Shown: positions 42,770 through 51,810 of the stretch, one piece after another
Numbering within the stretch: position 1 is the first letter of the stretch
How the letters are laid out: every line of letters starts with the position of its first letter
Assembly: GCA_014529385.2 (NCBI GenBank)
Contig: CM043959.1
Span: 15,572,809-15,636,808 of the forward strand
Reading direction: 5' to 3'
DNA: 64,000 nt
From: Adiantum capillus-veneris
Lineage: Eukaryota; Streptophyta; Polypodiopsida; Polypodiales; Pteridaceae
Translations under genes and position numbers: made by a program
Notes under the pieces: model-generated
The model's database searches: none
What the model saw: only the letters and a program-made list of their open reading frames with translations
What the model was told of the DNA's origin: nothing

Positions 42770-43168
42770 AAGAGGAGGCCTTGGCACACTTATAAAGGCC
42801 CCCGGCCAATTCAAAAGCAATTACATGAAAAGCATTAAGCCTTAAAAGCTCTAGTGCCTAAAAGCATGCCCCCTCTAGGCTGCATTGTAAAACGTGGGCG
42901 TCCGTACAACCACGTCAATAGTCAGCGCAATTCGCGGGCCATCCGTACGGTAGTGCCACGTGAACAACCTTTAAGCGATTTGGGATTCTGCTTCTATTTT
43001 TATAATTTTTAGGCCCTTCGGCCGGGTACCATAAGTTGGAACAACTTATTTTAAGTTAAATGGGCCACTCCGCCATAACTATAAGTTGATTAAAAGTTCT
43101 TCTATTTCTTTCCGCGAGGTTTAGGTCCCTTTGTCCTTTAGGTCATGCCACGTCATCACTTTATGACA
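42770..43168 (-). repeat. F-like LTR fragment (U3)
   Basis: Minus-strand TGTCATAAAGTGATGACG matches the start of F LTRs. A TTATAA box (about 42,790) precedes gag-like sequence directly, so R-U5, primer site and the gag N-terminus have been deleted. Confidence 0.7.
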
Positions 43169-43290
43169 AGACAAAAAAAAACATTGTAGACATTTCATCT
43201 TTCAGACACACTCAAAACACACACACATATGAGAGAGTACTTATAACAAGTTCTTCCCATTTTAAATGTATAATTTTCATAAAGTAATTT
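43169..43290. other. unassigned 122 bp
   Basis: An A-rich run, CACACACA and AT-rich sequence between two minus-strand F LTRs. Nothing recognised. Confidence 0.5.
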
Positions 43291-43857
43291 CGTAACAGAC
43301 TTGGACACTCCAAGTCAAGAATCTACCGCGACACGATAGGAATTCACTTCAAAATAGTTCACAGTTCACAATTGATTCGACACGGCCCGGCGGAGTTCCG
43401 TGCCTAGAGATATTGGCCCCAAAGACTGGCGCCCCTTTTGGTATTTCTTTTTGTATAAATCTGTTGCACAAAGTACACGGGAGTGGTTGGGTCTCACTCT
43501 CAGACTCTGTGTCCAGATGCTCTGAGAAGTGAGAGCCCAAGCCACACTTAGAAAGGTTTACAAGGTATGCCAAAAGCAAAGCCCCAAAAGCTGGCCATTA
43601 AAAGCATTCACAAAATAAAGCAATTCCCTAAACATGGCTTGCTTAACAAAATAAAGCAAATTGAAATAAAGCTCTCCCTCTCTCTTGCGTAGAGCGTAGC
43701 CCAAAAGCTGTACGTTGCTGCCGTAAAAAGCGTCGGAAACCGCGGATCCGTACAGCCTGCTTTTTCCCGTACACTGCAGCTGCCACGTCAGCATTTCAGC
43801 CAGCCAAGGGAGGGTATCTGTGTGTGTACAAGGCAGCCACGTCACCGGTTTGTGACA
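43291..43857 (-). repeat. 3' LTR of truncated F element (F3)
   Basis: Minus-strand TGTCACAAACCGGTGACG to CTTGGAGTGTCCAAGTC, with the shared motif inverted at 43,428-43,449. The terminal TG on the plus strand is CG. Confidence 0.85.
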
Positions 43858-44192
43858 TACCCCCCTCTTGAAAGCATTGTAATCGCCCTCGATTGCACCT
43901 ACAAAACAGACGGAGGCAATAAACTGTCTTAGCAGACACTGATTGTTAGTACTGACGCACTAGGAACACACATCTAGCACATGTACCAATCGATAGTCAC
44001 ATCACAAGACGTCACTTGACATCACAGGACATTACATGACAAATCACATTCAAAATTCATTCGGATCTCAGACCATGATTAATCGGCAACGTATTTAGCA
44101 ATCGCATCTAGATCCAGTCGGGACCTCACAAATGCCCGATTGACTAATCCTTATTGCAACCATGTTTATCGAGATCGTTCATACCAAAATGC
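43858..44192 (-). other. 3' untranslated region of F3 (fragment)
   Basis: Inverted counterpart of E2 14,400-14,724, including the minus-strand polypurine tract AAGAGGGGGGTA. It ends abruptly at CCAAAATGC against TG copy D. Confidence 0.82.
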
Positions 44193-44316
44193 TTCCCCAC
44201 CAGGAGGTTTTTCTGACCCTCCCCCTTCCTCATCTACGACAAGGATTGCACTAACTCCTATGAGGAGTTGCCGCAGTTGTTTCTGGACAGGAAGTTAGAA
44301 CACGAAGAAAGAAGGA

Positions 44317-44947
44317 ATGGAAGCCATAGCACGTGAACGTGAAGAAAGAAGGGCAACCATAGAGCGTGAGCGCGAGCAAGCACGCTTGGAAGCCAAAGAA
44401 CGACAAGAAAAATTGGATCGCGAGAACAAAGAAAGACAAGCAGAATTTGATCGCGCGAACAAAGAAAGACAAGCAGTATTTGATCGCGAGAACAAAGTAA
44501 GACAAGCAATGAACGACCGACACATGAAAGAAATGTTGCGACTCTTTTCTCAAGTTCAGGCACAGATGAAAGAGATTCGAGAAAAGGCGACTTTCTCAGT
44601 CTCTTCTTCCCCCAAGCATGACACACATGATTTGCATGATAATGATGAGCATGATGATTTGAATGATAATGATAAGCATGAAGAATTGTATGACAATGAC
44701 AAGCATGATGATTTGGATGACAATGACAAGTATGATGATTTGCATGATCAAGATGTGATTTCTCACGAGCATGATGATTTGTACGACCACGATGTCATTG
44801 TTCTTCACAAGAATGATGGGTTAGTTGATATTGTTTCTAGTAAAGCTAACCTCATTGTATATTTGATCAATCACGAAGAACCGATCTTGGCTCTCGAGTC
44901 AAGGTCCAAAGAACCCCCTCAGGCAAAACCGATCTTGGCTCTCGAGC
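44317..44947 (+). CDS. TG copy D: coiled coil fused to His/Asp repeat
   Basis: An open frame from 44,317 up to the solo LTR. Residues 1-90 are an Arg/Glu-rich coiled coil with a repeating REREQA and ENKERQA pattern, the gag N-terminal part. At about residue 91 (44,587) it jumps to the sequence that follows the protease in copy B (KATFSVSSSPKHDT against KETLSVSSSPKHDT). About 60 residues of His/Asp repeats follow, longer than in copy B, then EEPILALESRS. An internal deletion of about 1.8 kb therefore removed gag core, CCHC and protease while keeping the frame. The reading continues across both insertions with the copy B tail. It may be chance or a selected mini-polyprotein. Confidence 0.7.
44943..44947 (+). 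repeat. left target duplication of solo C LTR (CGAGC)
   Basis: CGAGC at 44,943-44,947 is repeated at 46,424-46,428. It lies inside the LALE-coding triplets of copy D. Confidence 0.95.
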
Positions 44948-46423
44948 TGTCACCAACCAGTGGTAATTCCATTTTTGTTTATTTTCTCTTTCTTTGGGGA
45001 ATTTCGTTTGTTTTACCTTTTGGAAACACCCCTCTGGAAATCTAACTGCCCTGCATTGCATAGCCAGTGTGGAACTGTTCAGAGAGAGTCCAGGCCTGAG
45101 GGCTAAAGAGCACTAAGGTTGGACAAGGACTATGGTTAGCCAAAGTGGGGTCATTGGCCAGCCAAAGCGGAATCCTTTGCTACATAGGCTACATTTCAGT
45201 TTTGGGTGTGGCTGCAGTGTACAAAGAGGGTCAGATGACCTAGAAGAATGTAATGGTAGATACTAGAAACTCCTAAATTTTAGGGATTGCTATTTTTGGA
45301 CGACAAAAAGTCTTCGTGTCATTACGTGCAGTTTGACATGGGGATCATTTTGTTACTCTGTGGCCAAGTCAACAGAGGCTGCACGTGAGATATTTTTAGA
45401 CCCGAGGGTCTAAAGCGAGAAAATGCACAAATGAGTGACACTTGGACTCTGAGGCCAGTTTACTACTTAAAGAGAAGGCAAAAACGTGATTTTCAGCTGT
45501 GAGCTCGTTTTTTAGTGTTGTCACAGGTGGGAGAGCTTCAATGGAGTGCTGGCTTACCCTCTATGTACAGTGAGGTGCGGGATGTCATGACCTGCACACC
45601 TCTCACTGCTCTCTCTCTCCCCTATTCTTTATGGTTATGCCCCTCTAGTGGGCTCATCAGATTGACCAATGTACAGTTGTGTGGGTTCATGCGCGATTGC
45701 CGAGGCAAGAGCCTCTTGCACAGGTACTGGATTAGCTAGCGGCTAATCCCCCGCAGGTACAGGTGATTCGGAGAGGTTTCACATGCGAAATCTCGTCCGA
45801 TTCAAAGGGCAAGTAGCCCTACAGGTGCGGGAGCTCAGGACTTGCTACGGATGCGACCGGCACGCGAAACGGAGCCCGAAACAGTGAATTACAGCCTGCT
45901 GTGTATTTTTGCAGGTTTAGGGTTTTGGCCCTAAACGGACCCTAATACCCTCAGGAGGTTCGGGACGCGAGGGGACCGCTGTACAGGTGATCTGGCGCAT
46001 TTTCAGGGCAGAAAACAGAGAATTCAGCGTGCTGCAGATTCTCGCCAGGTTTTGCAAAGCGTCCATATGCGTCGGGAAAGTCATCTAATGCGTGGGGATA
46101 CTGACTGTGAAGGGTCCTAGTACAGTTATGCTGCCGAAGGGCCAGAATAGAAGAAATTCAACCCAGATTGTGCGGGGCAACTTGTAGGGAGCCACAGCTT
46201 TTATTCTCTCTTTTAAAGAATAAAGAAATACCGAAAGGGGCGCCTATTTAGGGGCCAATCTGGTGTCTGACTCGCATATAGATGCATTCTAGCATCTGTA
46301 TCCCATTCCCCTCTCTTGTGTCATTATAGCACAGGTAGAATAGACGACTAATAGTGGGTGAAAGCTAAATCAAGGTTTGAAGTAAAGTCTACCGCCCTTT
46401 TTGAAGTTAACAGGCCGGTTACA
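44948..46423 (+). repeat. solo C-family LTR, plus strand
   Basis: It is 1,476 bp, TGTCACCAACCAGTGG to GGCCGGTTACA, the same length as both C1 LTRs, flanked by perfect 5-bp duplications. It has no internal region, so the element was removed by recombination between its LTRs. The shared motif lies at 46,223-46,244. Confidence 0.96.
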
Positions 46424-46604
46424 CGAGCCTAGGTCCAAAGAACCCCCTCAGGAAGAACCGATCTTGGCTCTCAAGCCTAGATCCACAGAAACCCCCCATG
46501 AAGTATTATGTGTTCGCATGATTAGTCAACACGCATTGATCAAGTGTTTTATTCGTAATCGTTTCCTATATTTTAGTCAGCGTCTTTATGTGATCTCTTT
46601 TCAT
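46424..46604 (+). pseudogene. TG copy D, C-terminal region part 1
   Basis: After the duplicated CGAGC the TG frame continues: PRSKEPPQEEPILAL, then VLCVRMISQHALIKCF and YFSQRLYVISF. It has no stop where copy B has TAA. It is cut at 46,604 by the S element and continues at 52,498. Function unknown, as for copy B 21,776-22,369. The insertion points are both in what would be coding sequence, so this copy was already dispensable. Confidence 0.65.
46600..46604 (+). repeat. left target duplication of S (TTCAT)
   Basis: TTCAT at 46,600-46,604 is repeated at 52,493-52,497, directly after the 3' LTR. Confidence 0.95.
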
Positions 46605-46702
46605 TGTCATGGATGCTTGAGAGTCAGTCGCTGCCTGCATCATCACCTATGTCATCGCTTACATCATCACTAGAAGTCTCTAGAAGAATCTAGAAGGATC
46701 TA

Positions 46703-46891
46703 GAAGTTTCTAGAAACATGGAGAAGATTCCGGAAGAATCTAGAAGTTTCTGGAAAGCTCTAGAAAGTTGAAGAAGGATCTAGAAGAACTAGAAGGATCA
46801 AGAAGTTTCTAGAAGCTTGGAGAAGATTCCGGAAAAATCTAGAAGTTTCTGGAAAGCTCTAGAAAGTTGAAGGATCCAGAAGGTTCTAGAA
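46703..46891 (+). promoter_or_regulatory. array of seven perfect heat-shock elements in S U3
   Basis: GAAnnTTCnnGAA occurs at 46,703-46,715, 46,723-46,735, 46,743-46,755, 46,802-46,814, 46,822-46,834, 46,842-46,854 and 46,879-46,891. One-mismatch modules (ATC or CTC for TTC) fill most gaps at the same 10-bp spacing. The array ends about 75 bp upstream of the TATA box. Heat-shock factor trimers bind this pattern in all eukaryotes. Confidence 0.85.
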
Positions 46892-46964
46892 GAACTAGAA
46901 GGATCAAGAAGGTTCTAACCTCCTCAAGAAGAACCTAGAAAGTCCTAACCTCCTCAAGCACTAG

Positions 46965-47007
46965 TATAAATAGGGGTCTTGGGCCACAAGACCCTCAGTC
47001 TTGCCAA
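46965..47007 (+). promoter_or_regulatory. S core promoter and self-primer donor
   Basis: TATAAATA (46,965-46,972) lies 32 nt before A46,997, a normal spacing to a transcript start. The 11 nt from there, AGTCTTGCCAA (46,997-47,007), are the exact reverse complement of 47,245-47,255 just after the LTR. Confidence 0.75.
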
Positions 47008-47244
47008 CACCAATTGTGAAGCTCCTATGAGGAAATCCCTCTTCTAGTTCTTATGTTCAAGTCTTGTCCTTGCAATCAAGCCTTGTCTTGTACTCAAGTC
47101 ATGTAATCCAAGTCTTGTATCTAGCTCTCTTGATAAAGTATTAAGTCTTATAATCAAAATTAAGCTTATCATCAAGTCCAAGTTCTTGTACATTGTGAAC
47201 ACCTCCTCTTGCTCTCTTTTAGCTCTATACGCGCTCATAACAGT

Positions 47245-47255
47245 TTGGCAAGACT
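47245..47255 (+). promoter_or_regulatory. S primer site, complementary to own 5' end
   Basis: TTGGCAAGACT begins two bases after the LTR end. Pairing with AGTCTTGCCAA stops exactly at both ends of the 11 nt. It is not iMet-type. Tf1 of fission yeast uses the same layout, with 11 nt, for self-priming. Confidence 0.78.
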
Positions 47256-47282
47256 ACCATCTCTTAATCTTCTCAAGCCATC

Positions 47283-48293
47283 ATGGAGCCGACGATGGAA
47301 GGTGTCATCAACGCATTGCAAAGCATCCAAGCTCAGTTACAAGAACTTCGCGAGAGTAACGCTCAACTTCAAGCAGAGCAACCCCTAATCTTGGGATCGG
47401 CATTGCAAAATCTTCAATGTCAAATTCAAGAGCTTCAAGAGACAAGCACACATCAAGCACAAGCTGCAAGATCTAGCTATTCTCAACAACATAAGAAGGA
47501 GCCGAAGGTCAGCATGCCTGAAAAATTTGATGGGACTAGATCAAAGTTTAGAGGTTTTCTCCAACAAGTGCTCCTCTTCATTCGAATGCAACAAGAGCGT
47601 TATCCAGATGATGCCTCTCAAGTAGGCCTTATTGGGACACTCCTCTCGGGTACGGCTCTCTCTTGGTTTGCTCCCTTACTTGAAAAAGAATCTCCTCTTC
47701 TTCATGACTTTGAAGCTTTTGTGCGGGAGTTCTCTGCAACCTTTGGGGATACTGATAGAGCAAGGGTTGCTGAAACCAAACTTAGAAATCTCCGCCAAGG
47801 ATCGAGACCTGCATCCGTCTATGCATCCGAATTTCAACAGCTCACTTGTGATCTGACTTGGCATGAGGAATATTTCATTAGCCAATTTCAGTGGGGATTA
47901 AAGGATGACGTAAAAGATCTTTTATTGACTATGCCAAACGTTCACACACTAAGCGAGTTCATCTCTCAAGCAATAGAATGTGATAATCGACTATTTGAGA
48001 GGAGACAAGAGAGGCATCTTGGATCACCATTGCAACCCCAAACAGAAGTGACACATAATGGCTACACACCTCAACAGGGCCATGAATCAAGCATTGAGCC
48101 CATGCAAATTGATTCAGCACGGTTTCAACCTCTCTCAGCCCATGAGAAGCAAAGGCGACGCATTAATGGCTTATGTATGTATTGTGGAGAGCAGGGGCAC
48201 ATGGCTCAACAGTGTCCAAGGAAGAGAAGGATGAAGGTTCATGGTGCAATGGCCTCAACGTGTTCGGAAAACATGGACGTCCAACCCCAATAG
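47283..48293 (+). CDS. gag: S Gag, intact
   Basis: Open frame of 336 residues starting 40 bases after the primer site. Residues 1-60 are Gln-rich and coiled-coil-like. A sushi/Ty3-type gag core follows at about residues 75-245 (MPEKFDGTRSKFRGFLQQV, TALSWFAPLLE, FGDTDRARVAETKL, YASEFQQLTCDL). One CCHC knuckle lies at about residues 298-311 (CMYCGEQGHMAQQC). It builds the particle and binds RNA. No stop or frameshift is visible, unlike every other gag in the window, which suggests recent insertion. The frame ends in TAG at 48,291-48,293 and overlaps the pol frame by about 120 bases. Confidence 0.93.
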   Translation: MEPTMEGVINALQSIQAQLQELRESNAQLQAEQPLILGSALQNLQCQIQELQETSTHQAQAARSSYSQQHKKEPKVSMPEKFDGTRSKFRGFLQQVLLFIRMQQERYPDDASQVGLIGTLLSGTALSWFAPLLEKESPLLHDFEAFVREFSATFGDTDRARVAETKLRNLRQGSRPASVYASEFQQLTCDLTWHEEYFISQFQWGLKDDVKDLLLTMPNVHTLSEFISQAIECDNRLFERRQERHLGSPLQPQTEVTHNGYTPQQGHESSIEPMQIDSARFQPLSAHEKQRRRINGLCMYCGEQGHMAQQCPRKRRMKVHGAMASTCSENMDVQPQ

Positions 48294-48774
48294 AGACCGA
48301 CCGGTTGGACAAAAGACAAGCAAAAAAAGGTCTCTTTCTTCCCGCTGATTCCACTTCAAGTTTTATGCTACCAGTCAAGATCCATATGCCGGGTAGGCAC
48401 ATGGATTGTGAAGCATTACTAGATTCAGGCGCAACAGCGTGCTTCATGGACAAAGAATTTGCAAAAGAACAAGGCATACCACTTGTGGAGAAGTCTAATC
48501 CAGCAACTGTAGAAGTCATTGATGGTCGTCCCCTCGCTTCAGGGGATGTCAGGTATGAAACTCGCCCCATAGAAGTAACATTGTAGGAGCATGTTTCAAG
48601 AATAGCATTCAATATTATACAAAGCCCAAGCAGTCCAATTGTTATTGGGCTACCGTGGCTTGAATTACATAATCCTGACATCGATTGGAGGGTTCGGAGA
48701 ATTGAACCACAAAAAGTCCAAAAGAAGAAGGGAAGGCATAATAGACCTATATATCTTGGAGCCAAGGTCTTCAT
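48173..48774 (+). pseudogene. pol: S protease (pol N-terminus, -1 frame)
   Basis: The pol frame overlaps gag in the -1 register and has no need of its own start, so a ribosomal frameshift or similar recoding within 48,173-48,293 is likely. I see no textbook X XXY YYZ heptamer there. The protease carries the canonical triplet in ALLDSGATACFMD (about 48,420-48,450). A TAG at 48,584-48,586 interrupts it. Reading continues in frame (IVIGLPWLELHNPDIDW) to a frame change near 48,780. The D-S-G site sets S apart from the D-P-G families here. Confidence 0.85.
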
Positions 48775-49928
48775 GTGTACAGCCAAAAAGTATTTCCAAC
48801 TTTCCTTATATTTGCAACACCAACCGACACGTCGACAACAAAAATCATAGAGGCATTGCCACGTCAATATCAAGATTACAATGATGTTTTTGAGAAGAAG
48901 AATGCAGACCTCTTACCGGAGCATCGACCCTATGATTGTGCTATAGAGCTTCAGAAGGGAACCCAACCCCCTTTTGGCCCAATATACAAGCTATCTCAAG
49001 ATGAATTGGTAGAATTACGGAAAAATATTGATGAGAATCTTGCTAAGGGGTTCATACGGCATTCGAAGTCCCCAGCAGGAGCTCCAATACTCTTTGTAAA
49101 GAAGGACGGAACTCTCCGTATGTGCGTGGATTATAGGGGCCGAAACAAGATCACCATCAAGAATCGCTATCCCCTTCCCTTGATCCCAGAGCTTCTTGAG
49201 CGCCTTGGCAAAGCAAGAATATTCACAAAAATAGATCTTCATGGTGCTTACAACCTAGTCAGAATCAAAGAAGGTGATGAATGGAAAACAGCCTTTCGGA
49301 CAAGATATGGCCACTTTGAATATACCGTCATGCCATTTGGTCTCACAAATACCCTAGCTATTTTTCAACATTTAATGAACGATATCTTTTGGGAGTATTT
49401 GGATTATTTTGTGGTAATATATTTGGATGATATCTTGATATTTTCCAAGGATCAAGAAGAGCATGAGCACCATGTACGATTAGTGCTTGAAAAGCTTCGT
49501 GCATTAGGGTTATATGCAAAGTTGGAGAAGTGCTCTTTTAATCAATCTAAGGTGGAATTTCTTGGTTATGTAATTTCTGAAAAGGGAATCTCCATGGATC
49601 CAAAGAAGGTTCAAACCATCCTTGATTGGGAGGCACCCACCTCGGTAAGAGATGTTCAATGTTTCCTCGGATTTGCAAATTTTTATCGTATCTTTATACA
49701 GGGATACTCCAAGGTGGTTACAGCACTCACAAGGTTGACAGGCCATAATAAGTTTGTCTGGACTCAAAGGCCGCGAAAGCATTTCAGACTCTCAAGCAAG
49801 CTTTCACGACCGCACCCATTCTAATTCACGCAGATCCTACAAAGCCTTTCATCCTAGAAACAGACGCTTCAGATTTTGCCCTTGGCGCTATTCTATCCCA
49901 AGTAGGAGAGGATGGTCGAGTACATCCA
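48775..49928 (+). pseudogene. pol: S reverse transcriptase
   Basis: The frame 48,775-49,824 contains the full [22 protein letters not shown], then [57 protein letters not shown], and the catalytic YLDD at 49,420-49,431 followed by [11 protein letters not shown]. The connection block ([14 protein letters not shown]) follows. A frame change near 49,770 leads to the first part of RNase H (ILETDASDFALGAILSQ-like reading at about 49,850-49,905) in another frame. RT itself is uninterrupted and the catalytic residues are present. Confidence 0.9.
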
Positions 49929-50417
49929 GTGGCTTTTTATTCCCGCAAGTTCTCAGCTACAGAAATCAATTATGAAATCCATGACAAAGAGCTCTTAGCA
50001 ATCATCGACTCCTTCGACACTTGGCGTCACCTACTTGAAGGAGCTCCTCATAAGATCACTGTCTATACACATCACAAGAATTTGGAATACTTCATGACAT
50101 CTCGCATCTTGAATCGTTGCCAAGCCAGGTGGAGTGGTATCCTATCAAGGTTTGATTTTCTTATCTCTTATAGACCTAGCCGTCAACAAGCTAAGCCACA
50201 TGCCTTATCAAGAAGATCCTACCTTGCACCTAGAGAAGGCGACGGAGCATTTGATCAACAAGAGTCCGTGATTTTGAAACCTGAGCAGCTTAAGCTAAAC
50301 GCCACCATGAGACAAGCTCCTGAAGATTCTACTTTTCTTTCTAAGGTGAAGACGCAAATTGCCAAAGACCCACTTGCTCAGAATATTAGACAACTAACTA
50401 CAAGGACAAGAGGTTAA
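49929..50417 (+). pseudogene. pol: S RNase H C-terminal part and linker
   Basis: The frame reads AFYSRKFSATEINYEIHDKE, LLAIIDSFDTWRHLLEGAPH, a HHKNLEYFM block and the conserved end SRFDFLISYRPSRQQAKPHA-like, typical of sushi and fungal Ty3 elements. A linker (NATMRQAPEDSTFLSKVK) precedes integrase. A TTG/TAA change ends the frame at 50,417 (LTTRTRG then stop); the following GDFQEIDGLIYYKG-like reading is in another frame, so one shift lies near 50,400. Confidence 0.85.
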
Positions 50418-50429
50418 TGAGGACTTTCA

Positions 50430-51391
50430 AGAAATTGATGGACTAATTTACTATAAGGGTCTCCTCTATATTCCGCCAGGACCAACACGCTTGGAGGTAC
50501 TTCAGCAACGGCATGATCTTCCATCAGTAGGGCATTTTGGGGTTAATAAGACAATTGAGCTTCTCTCCCGCGACTTTTGGTGGCCTCAAATGTGGAAGCT
50601 TGTCAAGGAGTATGTAGGCACTTGTGACACTTGCAATAGATCAAAGGCCCCTAGTCATCGTCCTCATGGATTACTCCATCCCTTGCCCATTCCAACCAAA
50701 CCATGGTCATCCATCTCCATGGACTTCATTGTAGAGCTACCCTTGTCACAAGGATTTGACTCCATTTTAGTAGTCGTGGGTCGGTTTACAAAAATGACAC
50801 ACTTCATTCCAACCACTAAAACCATCACCAGCAAAGGTACGGCCAAACTCTTTCTACAGCATATCTATCGTTATCACGGATTACCGGATGACATAGTTTC
50901 TGATCGAGGCCCACAATTCATCTCTAGCTTTTGGAAAAGCTTATTCAAGCTACTCGGAGTACAAATCAACCTCTCCTCAACCAATCACCCACAAAGTGAT
51001 GGACAAACAGAGAGTAAATCAAGTTTTGGAACAGTATCTCCGCTGTACTATCAACTATCACCAGGATCATTGGGTCGAGCTCCTACCGCTAGCAGAATTC
51101 TCCTATAATAACAGTTTTCATGCCTCCACCCGTCACACTCCATTCTTTGCTAATTATGGTCAACATCCCAAACAGGATATCCACAGACACTATCAAGTCA
51201 AGAATCCAGCTGCTATTCATCTTACACAACAATTATCTGCAATTCACAAAGAACTTACAATTCATATCAAAGAAGCTCAATCCAAGTATAAGGAAAGTGC
51301 AGATCTCCATCGCATGCAACATCCAAAATACAAAGAAGGGGATAAAGTGTGGCTTCTCCGACGTGATCTGCGTTCATCTCGTCCCTGTTAA
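50430..51391 (+). pseudogene. pol: S integrase core
   Basis: The integrase joins cDNA to the chromosome. The HHCC finger is complete: H in RHDLPS, H in GHFG, and CDTC (50,505-50,640). The catalytic DDE residues are in MDFIVELP, VSDRGPQF and DGQTE (50,720-51,010). A frame change near 51,005 moves from the frame 50,491-51,108 to 50,996-51,391, which carries YLRCTINYHQDHWVELLPLA and SYNNSFHASTRHTPF. It ends at RSSRPC with a stop where KLDxRRLGPF-type sequence should follow. Confidence 0.9.
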
Positions 51392-51795
51392 AGCTTGATT
51401 ATCGAAGGCTTGGCCCGTTTAAAATTATACGTCAAGTCAATCCAGTCACCTATCGACTCCGATTGCCCTCATCCATGAAAATCCATCCGGTCTTTCATGT
51501 CTCAGTCCTAGAACCTTGTCACACATCTAAGATCCCAGGAAGAGCCCTACAACCACCTCCTCCGGTTAAGATTCAAGGACATCACGAATATGAGGTTGAG
51601 AAAGTCCTAGATTCTCGAGTTTCGCGTAGCAGGTTACAGTACTTGGTGCATTGGAAAGGCTATGATGTTAGTGAATGAACCTGGGAACCAGCACACAATC
51701 TAGAGCATGCATCTCTCAAAGTCCAAGAGTTCCATCAACAACATCCATGGAAGCCCAACTCAAGGAACACCACAGCTCCTCGTGGAACTCGTCGC
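51392..51795 (+). pseudogene. pol: S integrase C-terminus and canonical chromodomain
   Basis: After the stop at 51,391 the GPFKIIRQV-like block and LPSSMKIHPVFHVSVLEP continue in another frame. A chromodomain spans about 51,580-51,720: YEVEKVLDSRV, QYLVHWKGYD, then a TGA at 51,676-51,678 where arginine (CGA) fits, then TWEPAHNL. The three cage aromatics (Y, W, Y/W) are present, so this is the classical histone-methyl-lysine type, unlike the F/C/G families. A short basic tail ends near 51,798, next to the polypurine tract. Confidence 0.88.
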
Positions 51796-51810
51796 TAAAG
51801 GAGGGGGTAA
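51796..51810 (+). promoter_or_regulatory. polypurine tract of S
   Basis: TAAAGGAGGGGGTAA lies directly before the 3' LTR and is the plus-strand primer region. Confidence 0.85.

Larger units (their letters stand above)
46605..47242 (+). repeat. 5' LTR of S
   Basis: TGTCATGGATGC to CATAACA, 638 bp. U3 (46,605 to about 46,996) is dominated by TCTAGAAG-type units forming heat-shock elements. TATA box at 46,965-46,972; predicted transcript start at 46,997. Confidence 0.94.

Noticed and set aside
44596-44808. Minus-strand Ile/Met/Val-rich membrane-like protein
   Set aside because: It is the antisense shadow of the His/Asp repeat; copy B shows the same shadow at 21,515-21,736.
46681-46900. Simple XbaI-like satellite
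   Set aside because: The 10-bp phase with alternating GAA and TTC and the location just upstream of a TATA box in LTRs fit a promoter array better than a satellite.
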